Of a DNA stretch of 64,000 nucleotides, positions 51,105 to 58,946 are shown piece by piece. Source of the DNA: Bacillus sp. V2I10 (GTDB taxonomy: Bacteria; Bacillota; Bacilli; Bacillales; Bacillaceae); assembly GCF_030817055.1 (NCBI RefSeq), contig NZ_JAUSYV010000001.1:4116001-4180000 (forward strand), in the 5' to 3' direction. Below the pieces are notes generated by a model. It worked only from the letters and a program-made list of their open reading frames with translations, was not told the DNA's origin and ran no database searches. Both the position numbers and the translations under genes were made by a program. Position 1 is the first letter of the stretch. Each line of letters begins with the position of its first letter.

Positions 51105-52042
51105 TGCATTTGCTCCTTTTTCTCTTTGTTCGTCAGCTCTAAAAAGCGGTCTTCAAGTGTTGCTTTATGGCTCACGATTCCGTATACGCCGACTCCGTTT
51201 TGAACGAGCAGCTGATTGATGACCATCGTCTTTTCCTTATCCAAATGAAGCTTAAGCTGATCGCCATTTGCTTCAATCACACCTTCATATAAGCCTTTTT
51301 CTTTAATGAGAATGGCCGCCTCAGAGCTGTCGCTTACTTCAAAAACAACTTCACGCGTCATTTCTTTGCTTTCTTCCATTGAATCATGCATGGATGAGAT
51401 GTGAATCAATTTTCCTTTTTCAATAATCGCAAACCGGTCGCACATCAGCTGCATCTCAGAAAGCAGATGAGAAGAGACAAGTACAGAGATCCCATCGTCT
51501 GCAAGTTTCCGCAAATAATCTCTGAACTCTCTGATTCCCTGCGGATCAAGGCCATTAGTGGGCTCGTCAAAAATTAAAACAGAGGGATTATGTAATAAAG
51601 ACTGTGCAACACCGAGACGCTGGCGCATGCCAAGCGAATATGTTTTTACCTTTTGATGCATCGCATGCTGAAGTCCCACAAGTTCAATAACTTCGTTTCT
51701 GCGTTTTTCCGAAATATCTTTTACAGCCATTCGTTCATAATGACGGATGTTTTTTAATCCGCTCATATATTTGTAAAACTCCGGGTTCTCAACGATTGCG
51801 CCAATCTCACTCATCGCTTCCTTGAAGGAATCATCGAGATTATGGCCATTGATGATGACATCCCCGCCAGTGCGGTTAATCAGACTGACAATCATTCGGA
51901 TGATCGTTGTTTTTCCGGCTCCATTAGGGCCAAGCAGGCCAAAGATCTCTCCTTTTTTCACTTGAAAGCTGACATCATCCACTATTGTTTTTTTGCCAAT
52001 CTTCTTTGTAAGAGACTGCACTTCTAGTGCATACTGCGTCAT
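51101..52042 (-). CDS. ABC transporter ATP-binding protein (BcrA-like)
   Basis: A 313-residue ATPase of the drug/bacitracin exporter group. Walker A GPNGAGKTT, signature YSLGMRQRLGVAQSLL, Walker B VLIFDEPTNGLDPQGI, switch His SSHLLSEM, and a C-terminal extension of about 90 residues. ATG 52042. It is divergent from an ECF sigma factor, with a GGAAAC-N16-CGTA promoter-like element on its own strand, so sigma-dependent expression under envelope stress is likely. Confidence 0.9.
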   Translation of the reverse strand: MTQYALEVQSLTKKIGKKTIVDDVSFQVKKGEIFGLLGPNGAGKTTIIRMIVSLINRTGGDVIINGHNLDDSFKEAMSEIGAIVENPEFYKYMSGLKNIRHYERMAVKDISEKRRNEVIELVGLQHAMHQKVKTYSLGMRQRLGVAQSLLHNPSVLIFDEPTNGLDPQGIREFRDYLRKLADDGISVLVSSHLLSEMQLMCDRFAIIEKGKLIHISSMHDSMEESKEMTREVVFEVSDSSEAAILIKEKGLYEGVIEANGDQLKLHLDKEKTMVINQLLVQNGVGVYGIVSHKATLEDRFLELTNKEKKEQMQ

Positions 52043-52089
52043 GATTTAAACCTCATTTCTTTCTGTAAGAATTATGTATTCAATTGTAA

Positions 52090-52115
52090 TACGAACGAGT
52101 CGGGAAAAAGTTTCC
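52090..52115 (-). promoter_or_regulatory. ECF-type promoter for the ABC exporter
   Basis: On the minus strand: GGAAAC (52115-52110), 16-bp spacer, CGTA (52093-52090). It shares GAAACT and CGT at the same spacing with the promoter of the divergent sigma gene. Confidence 0.65.
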
Positions 52116-52203
52116 ATTATCATAAAATAATTTCATTTGGACACGCTTTCCTTTGTTATAATGACAGAGGTTTGGATTTTTTATGATTTATTTTACATAT
52201 TTT

Positions 52204-52229
52204 TGAAACTAATAGCGTTACGCGACGTC
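52204..52229 (+). promoter_or_regulatory. ECF-type autoregulatory promoter of the sigma factor gene
   Basis: TGAAAC (52204-52209), 16-bp spacer, CGTC (52226-52229). This fits the extracytoplasmic-function sigma consensus of Bacillus. Transcription would begin about 13 bp before the first start codon. Confidence 0.75.
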
Positions 52230-52248
52230 AATTCAGTAAGGAAAAAGG

Positions 52249-52779
52249 GTGGGGAGATTGGAAACAGTGAATGTTGAAAAGCTGATTGAAGCGCACCGTC
52301 CCAGAATGGAGAGGACCATCAGGAAGTTAATCAAGAATTCCTCTCTAGTCGATGACATCCTTCAAGATGCTTCAATTAAAATCTTTCGGTACTTTTCAGA
52401 CAAAGAGAAAGAATATCCTGAAAATATCGAAGCTTGGATTACGATTCTGTCAAAAAACACAACCTATGACCATTTACGAAAAATGAAACGAAATCAGGAC
52501 ACTGTACAGCATGTGAGTGAAGAATACAAGCACCACATCAGCATCAGCACCGAAACACCTGAACGGGCATTTCTGTCGAAAGAAATGATCGGCGAGGTTA
52601 AAGAAGTTTTTCAGACACTTGATCAGGAAACAAAGAATATTCTCATCTTAAGAAATCAAGGCCGTTCATACGAAGAAATAGCCGCAAGCCTTAAAATTTC
52701 CCTTGCAAAAGTAAAGACAAGAGTATTTAGGGGCCGCAAAAAATTAATGGACGCTCTTAAAAGTAAGGGGGTGCTATAA
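52249..52779 (+). CDS. ECF RNA polymerase sigma factor
   Basis: A sigma factor of about 170-176 residues. Region 2 has LVDDILQDASIKIFRYF and WITILSKNTTYDHLRKMKR (-10 binding). Region 4 has LDQETKNILILRNQGRSYEEIAASLKISLAKVKTRVFRGRKKLM (-35 binding helix-turn-helix). GTG 52249 has TAAGGA seven bases upstream; GTG 52267 after GGGGAG is the alternative. The next gene is its anti-sigma factor, which begins one base after the stop. Confidence 0.92.
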   Translation: MGRLETVNVEKLIEAHRPRMERTIRKLIKNSSLVDDILQDASIKIFRYFSDKEKEYPENIEAWITILSKNTTYDHLRKMKRNQDTVQHVSEEYKHHISISTETPERAFLSKEMIGEVKEVFQTLDQETKNILILRNQGRSYEEIAASLKISLAKVKTRVFRGRKKLMDALKSKGVL

Positions 52780-53691
52780 ATGAACTGCGAAAAATGCCAG
52801 GAAAAAATTCTTATCTTTGATCAGCTGTCAGAGACGGATCAGGATGCCCTGCTTGAGCATATTGGAGAATGCGAAGAATGCTCAGAAGCCTTTGAACAAT
52901 TTCTGCAGCTTGAAGAAGCTTTAGACATCATTCTTGAAGATAAAGTGGTCATGCTTCCTCAAAAGAAAAAACCTAATCCATATAAATACTTAAAACGCGC
53001 AGCACTCATTTGTGCATCCCTCTTCATCCTGTGTCTTGCAGCCTGGAACACCCCTCCTGTCAAAGCAGCGATAGAAATGGTGCTCAATGAATTAATCGGA
53101 GACAAGTTTTTAGAAATGGACAAACCACTGCAGCATAAGGATGAGGATAAAAAGAAGAAGAAGGAAACAGAGCTGATTATTTATATTGTTTTTGACGATA
53201 AGAGTAAGCAGTATATTTCAGGAAGAAAAGAAAGACGGGAATATGAAAATGGGAATGTGACAGTCGTAAATGGAAAGTTCCAAAAAAGTTACGATAAAGA
53301 AGAGAACACATTTACTATTACTGAACTGCTTTTAACACCTTCTCAAGTTACACAAGACATTCTAAAGGAATTAGGTCCTGATCAGATAAAGAGTTTAGGG
53401 GAAACGACGATTACTGGACGAAAGGCAGACCGTTATCAAATTACCTATAGTGCTGATTGGGTCGTTGAATTCTGGTTTGATAAAGAAACAGGATATGTGG
53501 TGAAAGAAATGCTTGTGGCTGACGGGAAAGCAATCGATGATCAGCCAAAAGTCATCCAGTTTGAAGTAAAGGAATTAAATAAAAATCATGGATTATTTGA
53601 TCTTGAACCACCTGAAGGTGCAGAAATCATTGAAGAGTTCAATAGTCCGATTGAGGAAACAGATGAAGGATTGAGCAATAAAGATTCATAA
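52780..53691 (+). CDS. Zinc-finger anti-sigma factor with a sensory C-terminal domain
   Basis: A 303-residue membrane protein. The N-terminal zf-HC2 zinc site (H27-x3-C31-x2-C34, with C3/C6 nearby) binds the sigma factor in the cytosol. One helix at about 73-89 crosses the membrane. The external part (about residues 125-290) looks like a lipoprotein-carrier/RseB-like domain: ITGRKADRYQITYSADWVVEFWFDKETGYVVKE. That domain may sense envelope lipids or mislocalised lipoproteins. ATG 52780 directly follows the sigma stop. A terminator follows the gene. Confidence 0.88.
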   Translation: MNCEKCQEKILIFDQLSETDQDALLEHIGECEECSEAFEQFLQLEEALDIILEDKVVMLPQKKKPNPYKYLKRAALICASLFILCLAAWNTPPVKAAIEMVLNELIGDKFLEMDKPLQHKDEDKKKKKETELIIYIVFDDKSKQYISGRKERREYENGNVTVVNGKFQKSYDKEENTFTITELLLTPSQVTQDILKELGPDQIKSLGETTITGRKADRYQITYSADWVVEFWFDKETGYVVKEMLVADGKAIDDQPKVIQFEVKELNKNHGLFDLEPPEGAEIIEEFNSPIEETDEGLSNKDS

Positions 53692-53704
53692 TAGATCGCT
53701 TCAA

Positions 53705-53759
53705 AAAGGCTGACTCAAAAGGACGTTTTAAAACGGCACTTCCTGAGTCAGCTTTTTTC
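53705..53759 (+). terminator. Terminator of the sigma/anti-sigma operon
   Basis: GCTGACTCA (53709-53717) pairs with TGAGTCAGC (53744-53752), followed by TTTTTTCTT. The loop contains a second small hairpin (CGTTTTAAAACG). Confidence 0.85.
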
Positions 53760-53872
53760 TTAGAATGATTTAAGTGGTTTTTGGTGTTTATTATAGTTAT
53801 TTCTATCACGGCGGATATATGCTGCCAGTCTGCCCGGGTGGCCAAATGTTAGCTTTTGGGACACTTTTTTTA

Positions 53873-54034
53873 TTAATTTTGCACTTTTAAAAGCCGTTTG
53901 AATTCCTCCTCAAGCTCCGTTAAAGTCAGTTCAAATAAATGCAAATCATTCTTCTTATAAATGCCGTTGCTAAGCAGTTTGCCGATGAGATGTTTTTTTC
54001 TTTTTTCGATAGCCTGACGAATCATGTTTCCCAA
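53873..54034 (-). CDS. FbpA-like small basic protein
   Basis: A 53-residue basic protein. MGNMIRQAIEKRKKHLIGKL followed by GIYKKNDLHLFELTLTELEEE matches the Fur-regulated basic protein A family (characteristic ELTLTELE). In B. subtilis FbpA cooperates with the FsrA small RNA in iron sparing. A GGGGTG ribosome site six bases before TTG 54034 fits the usual MGN start; the ATG at 54025 is the alternative. Here the gene follows a SAM riboswitch and its terminator rather than an obvious Fur promoter, so it is probably tied to methionine/cysteine supply. Confidence 0.8.
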   Translation of the reverse strand: MGNMIRQAIEKRKKHLIGKLLSNGIYKKNDLHLFELTLTELEEEFKRLLKVQN

Positions 54035-54066
54035 TTCAGACACCCCTTTTTCTTAATATAGGGGGG

Positions 54067-54103
54067 AATAAATAATACCCCCTTCTGATTACAAAGAAGA
54101 GGG
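54067..54103 (-). terminator. Expression-platform terminator of the SAM riboswitch
   Basis: CCCTCTTCT (54103-54095) pairs with AGAAGGGGG (54086-54078), followed by TATTATTTATT. The 5' side can instead pair with the 3' strand of riboswitch P1 (AGAAGGGG), giving the usual S-box on/off choice. Confidence 0.75.
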
Positions 54104-54125
54104 TTCATTGAAAATGAACGTGCCC

Positions 54126-54232
54126 CTTCTCATCTTTCAAGCACTTGAAGCTTGATGGATTTAGCACAGTCTTCGTAGAAGCTGCTGCTGAGACTTCGTC
54201 GGGCCATTCCCTCCGCCTCTCTTGATAAGAAG
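54126..54232 (-). promoter_or_regulatory. SAM-I (S-box) riboswitch
   Basis: The minus strand shows the full S-box core: CTTCTTATC (54232-54224) opening P1, AAGAGAGGCGGAGGGAATGG with CCCGACGAAG, TGTGCTAAATCC, and CTTGAAAGATGAGAAGG closing P1. P1 strands pair with one G-U. It lies about 90 bp upstream of the FbpA-like gene. SAM binding should stabilise P1 and allow the downstream terminator to form. Confidence 0.92.
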
Positions 54233-54261
54233 AATTTCTATTATGACTTAAGTGTCCCCAC

Positions 54262-54300
54262 AAAAATAACCCATACCTCAATTGGTATGAGCTTTCGGTT
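54262..54300 (-). terminator. Leader hairpin upstream of the SAM riboswitch (shared AACCGAA element)
   Basis: On the minus strand AACCGAAAGCTC (from 54300) runs into the stem CATACC/GGTATG, followed by GGTTATTTTTG. It may end the DUF2325 transcript, or attenuate the riboswitch transcript that starts at the TTGACA near 54356. Confidence 0.6.
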
Positions 54301-54340
54301 GACCGATCAGCGATTTTTCTGATTAAATTTCAATGATAAT

Positions 54341-54356
54341 TAATCCTATGTGTCAA
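54341..54356 (-). promoter_or_regulatory. Promoter/operator box of the riboswitch-fbpA transcript
   Basis: TTGACACATAGGATTA (minus strand): a -35-like TTGACA joined to AT-M-GGATTA. It belongs to the four-member box family of the sulfur block. An AATGATAATTAAT sequence beside it resembles half a Fur box. Confidence 0.55.
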
Positions 54357-54379
54357 GTTGGTTTTAATGCATGATTAGA

Positions 54380-54667
54380 CTATGCTGTCATGATTTTTTT
54401 CAATTCACAGGAGATGGAGGTCCATGAGCGTTTCGAGAAAAAAACCGGAATCGACTTTTCCTGAGCCTTTCTTTTTACAATCGTGGAGAGATTGTGATTG
54501 ATGTAATCAGTGAGAATGAGCACCACCTCCACTTTGCTTGGAATTTCTTTGATGGTCACTTTTGGTTTTCTTCCGTCCAGATGTGAAATCACCTTTACCC
54601 CTTGCTGCGCAAGTCTCGTCACGATGGGATCGATGCGATCCCCGCCTGCAATCAGCAAATACTTCAT
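54380..54667 (-). CDS. DUF2325 domain protein
   Basis: A 95-residue Rossmann-like protein. The pattern YLLIAGGDRI, then VISHLDGRKP, VVLILTDYINHNLSTIVKRKAQE and IPVFFSKRSW is that of DUF2325, of unknown function. It starts at ATG 54667 after AAAGGAGG; the longer frame to 54763 covers the leader, in which AGGCTTTC...GAAAGCCT forms a strong stem. It is divergent from a sulfonate-type binding-protein gene, with an inverted pair of the sulfur-block box between them. Confidence 0.8.
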   Translation of the reverse strand: MKYLLIAGGDRIDPIVTRLAQQGVKVISHLDGRKPKVTIKEIPSKVEVVLILTDYINHNLSTIVKRKAQEKSIPVFFSKRSWTSISCELKKIMTA

Positions 54668-54787
54668 AACAGCATCCTCCTTTTGTATAGACGAAGAGGC
54701 TTTCATTCTGTTAGTAAATTTAACAGGAACGAAAGCCTCCAGCAGTCTGGTCGACGTTTTCATTTATTGTTATTATTTTACTCCGAA

Positions 54788-54843
54788 TATTCCGATTTAT
54801 CAATACGGATTTGAAAATAAATCATACTTGACAAATCGGAATA
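54788..54843. promoter_or_regulatory. Divergent promoter region with an inverted pair of boxes
   Basis: TATTCCGATTTATCAA (54788-54803) is mirrored by TTGACAAATCGGAATA (54828-54843), which includes the plus-strand -35 TTGACA. The pair faces DUF2325 on the left and the binding-protein gene on the right. The box resembles what I remember of the CymR motif (ATNGGAATTA), but I cannot confirm it. Confidence 0.6.
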
Positions 54844-54888
54844 GTAAGTTTTAACATGGATATATATTCATACATAAGCCGATCTGTC

Positions 54889-54940
54889 AACCGAAGGCCC
54901 TGTCTAGCAGCATCTTTATGCTATTAGATAGGGCCTTTCC
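54889..54940 (+). terminator. Leader terminator (attenuator) of the binding-protein gene
   Basis: AACCGAAGGCCC (54889-54900) leads into a 12-bp stem, AGGCCCTGTCTA with TAGATAGGGCCT, followed by TTCCTGTTTC. No gene precedes it on this strand, so it acts in the 5' leader, 70-110 bp before the start codon. Confidence 0.7.
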
Positions 54941-55008
54941 TGTTTCAGCGGAGAAAAGGAAGTGAAAATGGGCTACTAAATTTCAACATATCTTCTAGGG
55001 GGATGAAT

Positions 55009-56022
55009 ATGAAAAGAACGAATCGTTTGACTGGGTACTTGATTTTCTTCATACTGCTGGCCGTTCTTGGAGGGTGCGGGTCTAAAACAGCTGGTACAAT
55101 CGAGAACAGCGAATCAAAGAAAGAGGATATAACGGTCAATATCGGCATTCAGCAAAGCATCTGGCCTATTTTGCTTGCAAAGCATAAAGGTTGGTTTGAG
55201 GAAGAATTCTATAAGGCAGGCGCAAAAGTGAAATGGGTCGAATTTCAAAGCGGTCCCTCCTATTTTGAAGCCATTGCATCAGGAAGGCTTGATTTTGGGA
55301 GGGTCGGCAATATTCCGGTCCTATCCGGCCAGGGTGCTGATATTCCGTTTAAAGAAATCGCATCAGCAAGCACCGGAGAAAAAGGGGATGCTATTCTTGT
55401 CCATAAAGATAGCCCTATTCAAAGACCAGAGGATTTAAAGGGGAAAAAAGTAGCGGTAGCCAAAGGAAGCAGCGCATTTGGATTGCTGTACCGCTTCCTT
55501 GAAAACGAAGGCATAGATCCATCTGAAATACAGATCATTCAGCTTCAGCCTGATGAAGCTCAGGCAGCTTTTGAAACGAATAAAATAGACGCCTGGGCGA
55601 TTTGGGAGCCTTATCAATCCATCCAAGTTGTAAAAAATGAAGCAAGGATACTCTCGAACGGAAAAGCAATCGGCACCTTCAGCCCTGGCTTTCAAATCGT
55701 GCGTAATCAATTTGCTGATGAACATCCTGAACTTGTTGAGCTTTATCTGAAAGTTACGGAAAAAGCAACGAGATGGCAAAATGAAAACAAAGAAGAAGCA
55801 ATTGAGATTTTTTCAGAACTTAAGAAAACGGATAAAGAAGTAATCCGAAAAGTTCTTGAAAACTCCGTGCCGGCAAACACACCTATTGATGAGAGCATCC
55901 TAAATGAACAGCAAAGCACTGCTGATCTTCTGTTCGAACTCGGAGGACTGAAAAAAGAACTGAACGTTTCAGAAGTAGTGGATAATTCATTCATTGAAAA
56001 AATATTAAAGGAATACGAGTAA
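55009..56022 (+). CDS. Sulfonate/nitrate-type ABC transporter substrate-binding lipoprotein
   Basis: A 337-residue lipoprotein with lipobox LGGC (Cys23). It belongs to the SsuA/TauA-like family (NMT1-like fold): NIGIQQSIWPILLAKHKGW, FQSGPSYFEAIASGRLDFG, KVAVAKGSSAFGLLYRFLE, IQLQPDEAQAAFE and DAWAIWEPY. It resembles SsuA of the main operon over its full length, so it is a paralogue that probably feeds the same SsuBC. AGGGGG six bases before ATG 55009 sets the start (ATG 55003 is too close). It has its own promoter and attenuator. Confidence 0.87.
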   Translation: MKRTNRLTGYLIFFILLAVLGGCGSKTAGTIENSESKKEDITVNIGIQQSIWPILLAKHKGWFEEEFYKAGAKVKWVEFQSGPSYFEAIASGRLDFGRVGNIPVLSGQGADIPFKEIASASTGEKGDAILVHKDSPIQRPEDLKGKKVAVAKGSSAFGLLYRFLENEGIDPSEIQIIQLQPDEAQAAFETNKIDAWAIWEPYQSIQVVKNEARILSNGKAIGTFSPGFQIVRNQFADEHPELVELYLKVTEKATRWQNENKEEAIEIFSELKKTDKEVIRKVLENSVPANTPIDESILNEQQSTADLLFELGGLKKELNVSEVVDNSFIEKILKEYE

Positions 56023-56038
56023 GCCTATATGAAAAATT

Positions 56039-56067
56039 ACACCCTCCTTCAACTGCAAGGAGGGTGT
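56039..56067. terminator. Bidirectional terminator between convergent genes
   Basis: ACACCCTCCTT (56039-56049) pairs perfectly with AAGGAGGGTGT (56057-56067), with TTTA after it on plus and TTTTTC after it on minus. Confidence 0.85.
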
Positions 56068-56469
56068 TTATCTGCTTTCTTCTATAATAGTTGTTTGATG
56101 AAAACAGCTAATCAGACGCATGATCTTTTCCGGAATTTCTTCATTCTCCTCTGCCGGTGAAAATACAGGCAGCAGCAGCTTTCCTTTGAAAATCTCTGCA
56201 GGTATTGCTTCAAGGATGGATTGCATCGCATAAAAAGATGGCAGGAACTGTTTTGGAACCGCGAGTATTACGACTCTTGAGGAGATTATTTCATCTAGTA
56301 AATGACGGAATTTCGGATGACCGTACTGGGGGTTAAAAAGAACATCCGGGTGAAAATCACAAAGAAAAATTGCTTTTGCCCTGCACCCTTTTTCAGCCAA
56401 ATTGGTGCAGAACGATTTCATCTGCCGCTCACCTATCAAAGGGCCAATAATAAACAAAAGATCCTTCAT
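56068..56469 (-). CDS. Degenerate SsuE-like (NADPH-dependent FMN reductase-fold) protein
   Basis: A 133-residue protein with no exact family match. Its order of segments follows SsuE (62050): a first strand LLFIIGPLIGERQ where SsuE has VAISGSPSSESRS; then LCDFHPDVLFNP opposite LDFEPEVLIRG; SRVVILAVPKQFLPSFYAMQSILEAIP opposite ASGVIIVSPVYKAAYSGALKTLLDLLP; and GKLLLPVF opposite DKPVFPLM. The FMN phosphate loop is missing and the C-terminal third is shorter. It is the last gene of the ssu region, after a terminator-like hairpin. ATG 56469, GGAGG upstream. A structural or regulatory partner of SsuE or the monooxygenases is conceivable. Confidence 0.6.
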   Translation of the reverse strand: MKDLLFIIGPLIGERQMKSFCTNLAEKGCRAKAIFLCDFHPDVLFNPQYGHPKFRHLLDEIISSRVVILAVPKQFLPSFYAMQSILEAIPAEIFKGKLLLPVFSPAEENEEIPEKIMRLISCFHQTTIIEESR

Positions 56470-56490
56470 TTGTTTACCTCCATTTATATA

Positions 56491-56521
56491 GAAAAAAGAG
56501 GATGCTGCAAAAGCATACTCT
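56491..56521 (-). terminator. Terminator after ssuA
   Basis: AGAGGATGCT (56497-56506) pairs with AGCATACTCT (56512-56521), and TTTTTTC follows on minus. It separates ssuA from the SsuE-like gene and may be partly read through. Confidence 0.75.
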
Positions 56522-56538
56522 CATTTCCCGCATTCATC

Positions 56539-57558
56539 TTATTTCAAGGCTTCTTCAATAAAGCGATTCTCTATGACTTCAGAGGTATCAAGTTTTTTAT
56601 GAATGCCTCCCGCTTCAAAAAGAAAATCAGCTTGATCCTGGTGCGCTTTTTTGAATTCATCTGTTGCAGGGGATAAGATAGGTGCAGAATTTTTCAGGAC
56701 AGTTGAAATAATGTCTACGTCCACTCCCTCTGCACCGGCTATTTCCTGTGAAACTTCATCAAGATTTTCAGTAAAGTGCTTTCTGACCTCTTCATATGTT
56801 TTCAGAAAGAGTACAGACAGTTCCGGGTGCTCTTCCGTAAAATCTGTACGTGCAATCAGAAAGCCTGGGGCATTGATATTTAAGTCTTCCCCACTGACAA
56901 GGACCTTCGCTCCCGTTTGAAATACGGCCGTCGTCACGTATGGCTCCCATGTTGACCATGCATCAATTGAGCCATTATCGAGCGCGGGGCGCGCTTCATC
57001 CGGCTGAAGCTGAACCAGTTTGATGTCTTCATCTTTTAAGCCTGCCCGCTCAAGCGCCAGATATAAGAAATTGTAGGCACTGCTTCCTTTTGCTACTGCA
57101 ATTTTCTTCCCTTTTAAATCCTTTAGTTCCTTAACAAGACTTCCTTTTGGAACAACGATTGAGTTTCCTTTTTTGCCGTCTGTTGTTACTGCGATGGCTT
57201 TAAAATCAACACCTCCTGATTGGCCTGCTATCAGCGGTGTCCCTCCAGTTGCCCCAAAATCAAGTCTCCCTGAAGCAAGAGCTTCAAAATGTGGCGGTCC
57301 GCTTGCAAATTCATGCCACTCTACTGCTGCTCCAGCTTTTTCAAAAGCCTTTTCAAAGGACTTTTTTTCCCGTGCATATGGCAAAATTCCTGTACTTCCC
57401 TGAACACCAATGTGAACCACCGTTTTTTTGCCGGAAGAAGCGGCTTTTTCTTCTTCAGCAGAGCTGGTTTCTGAGCCGCACCCTGTAAGAAAAAGCTGGA
57501 TGATCATTAGTAAACTTAAAAAAATTCCCCATTTTCCAAGGCTGGCTGCAGATTTCAT
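56539..57558 (-). CDS. ssuA: Aliphatic sulfonate-binding lipoprotein SsuA
   Basis: A 339-residue lipoprotein with lipobox LTGC (Cys27). Marks of SsuA: HIGVQGSTGILPYAREKKSF, FASGPPHFEALASGRLDFGATG, IAVAKGSSAYNFLYLALERAG, VQLQPDEARPALDNGSIDAWSTWEPY and APGFLIARTDFTEEHPE. It delivers alkanesulfonates to SsuC/SsuB. It begins 26 bp after the upstream monooxygenase gene. Confidence 0.9.
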   Translation of the reverse strand: MKSAASLGKWGIFLSLLMIIQLFLTGCGSETSSAEEEKAASSGKKTVVHIGVQGSTGILPYAREKKSFEKAFEKAGAAVEWHEFASGPPHFEALASGRLDFGATGGTPLIAGQSGGVDFKAIAVTTDGKKGNSIVVPKGSLVKELKDLKGKKIAVAKGSSAYNFLYLALERAGLKDEDIKLVQLQPDEARPALDNGSIDAWSTWEPYVTTAVFQTGAKVLVSGEDLNINAPGFLIARTDFTEEHPELSVLFLKTYEEVRKHFTENLDEVSQEIAGAEGVDVDIISTVLKNSAPILSPATDEFKKAHQDQADFLFEAGGIHKKLDTSEVIENRFIEEALK

Positions 57559-57584
57559 GAATACATGCTCCTCTCTTTGAACAA

Positions 57585-58928
57585 CTAATAGTTTCGTATT
57601 TTTTGTTGATTTTCAGGAAACGAAAGACCCAGATTCCCCCGCAATGTATGGCTTTCATATTCCGTCCTGAAAAGGCCTCTTCGCTGAAGCTCCGGCACAA
57701 CAAGCTGAATAAAGTCATCAAAACCTTCACTCATCAGCTGCGGCATGATGTTAAAGCCATCTGCTGCACCATTTTCAAACCACAATTCCAGTTCATCTGC
57801 GATCTGCTCAGCTGTTCCTGCTATCGTGAAGTGACCGCGCCCTCCTGCAAGACGAAGCAGCAGCTCTCTGATTGTCAGCTTCTCTTTTTCTGCTAAGCTC
57901 ACAATTAGCTGTGTCCTGCTTTTATGGCCCTGAATATTACTGATTTCAGGCAGCCGAGGAAGAGGTCCGTCAAGCGGATAGCCTGTCAAATCAATCCCAA
58001 TTCGGTTTGAAAGCTGGATCAGGCTGTACTCCGGATTCGATAATTCATGCAGCTTTGCCTCCTTTTCTTGCGCTTCCGCTTCTGTTCTGCCGATAATCGG
58101 GCAAATTCCGGGAAGGATGATGATTTCATTCTGGGACCGACCATATTCTAGTGCCTTTGCTTTTAAGGTTTGATAAAATCCTTTAGCCTCTGTCAGCGAC
58201 TGCTGGGCAGTAAAAACGGCTTCCGCGTATTGTGCGGCAAAATCAATTCCGGTCTTTGAGGAACCAGCCTGTACGATGACGGGCTGACCCTGAGGAGAAC
58301 GGGAACTGTTCAAAGGGCCATTCACCGAGAAATAATAGCCTCTGTGATGAATTTCATGCACTTTTTCGTGATCAGCATAAACGCCTGAAGCTTTATCTTT
58401 TACAAGTGCTCCTTCTTCCCAGCTGCCCCACAGCTTGATGGCCACATCCATAAACTCTTGTGCCCGCCTGTACCTTTCTGCATGAGGTGGAATGCTGTCA
58501 AAATTGAAATTGACCGCCTCCTCATCAGTTCCTGAAGTAATCACATTCCACCCGGCTCTTCCTTTGCTGATGTGATCAAGAGAAGAAAACCTTCTTGCCA
58601 CGTTAAAAGGTTCATTGAAAGAGGTGGATACGGTGGCAATCAGGCCGATTTTTTCTGTCACTGCCGCGAGAGCCGATAAGAGAGTAAGAGGTTCCAGTCC
58701 CCCGCCTCCAAGCTCCCCAAATCTAACCGCTTGTTTAGAAACAGAATACCTGTCTGCCAGAAAAATAGAATCAAGCTTTGCTGCCTCTGCCTTTTGGACA
58801 ATCTCGCGATAATAGCCGATATCATGGATCCGCCCTATCTCAGAGGACGGATGCCTCCACGCTGCCTCATGATGACCCATGCTTGTCAGAAACAAATTCA
58901 AATGCATCCGCTTTTTTAGCTCTGCCAT
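57585..58928 (-). CDS. NtaA/DmoA-family FMNH2-dependent monooxygenase
   Basis: A 447-residue flavin monooxygenase of the NtaA/SnaA/DmoA group (luciferase fold). It shows LDSIFLADRYSVSKQ, LEPLTLLSALAAVTEKIGLIATVSTSFNEPFNVARRF, GRAGWNVITSGTDEEAVNF, the family insertion VHEIHHRGYYFSVNGPLNSSRSPQGQPVIVQAGSS (as separate segments), and FVENGAADGFNIMP-like LWFENGAADGFNIMP. It needs reduced FMN, supplied here probably by SsuE. It could oxidise a sulfide, sulfonate or sulfone distinct from the SsuD substrate. Located between ssuC and ssuA. Confidence 0.85.
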   Translation of the reverse strand: MAELKKRMHLNLFLTSMGHHEAAWRHPSSEIGRIHDIGYYREIVQKAEAAKLDSIFLADRYSVSKQAVRFGELGGGGLEPLTLLSALAAVTEKIGLIATVSTSFNEPFNVARRFSSLDHISKGRAGWNVITSGTDEEAVNFNFDSIPPHAERYRRAQEFMDVAIKLWGSWEEGALVKDKASGVYADHEKVHEIHHRGYYFSVNGPLNSSRSPQGQPVIVQAGSSKTGIDFAAQYAEAVFTAQQSLTEAKGFYQTLKAKALEYGRSQNEIIILPGICPIIGRTEAEAQEKEAKLHELSNPEYSLIQLSNRIGIDLTGYPLDGPLPRLPEISNIQGHKSRTQLIVSLAEKEKLTIRELLLRLAGGRGHFTIAGTAEQIADELELWFENGAADGFNIMPQLMSEGFDDFIQLVVPELQRRGLFRTEYESHTLRGNLGLSFPENQQKIRNY

Positions 58929-58946
58929 TACAATCCCCCTTAAGTA

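Noticed and set aside
54331..54350. Possible Fur box near the riboswitch promoter
   Set aside because: Only one half (TGATAATTAAT-like) fits the Fur consensus; the other half is too poor.
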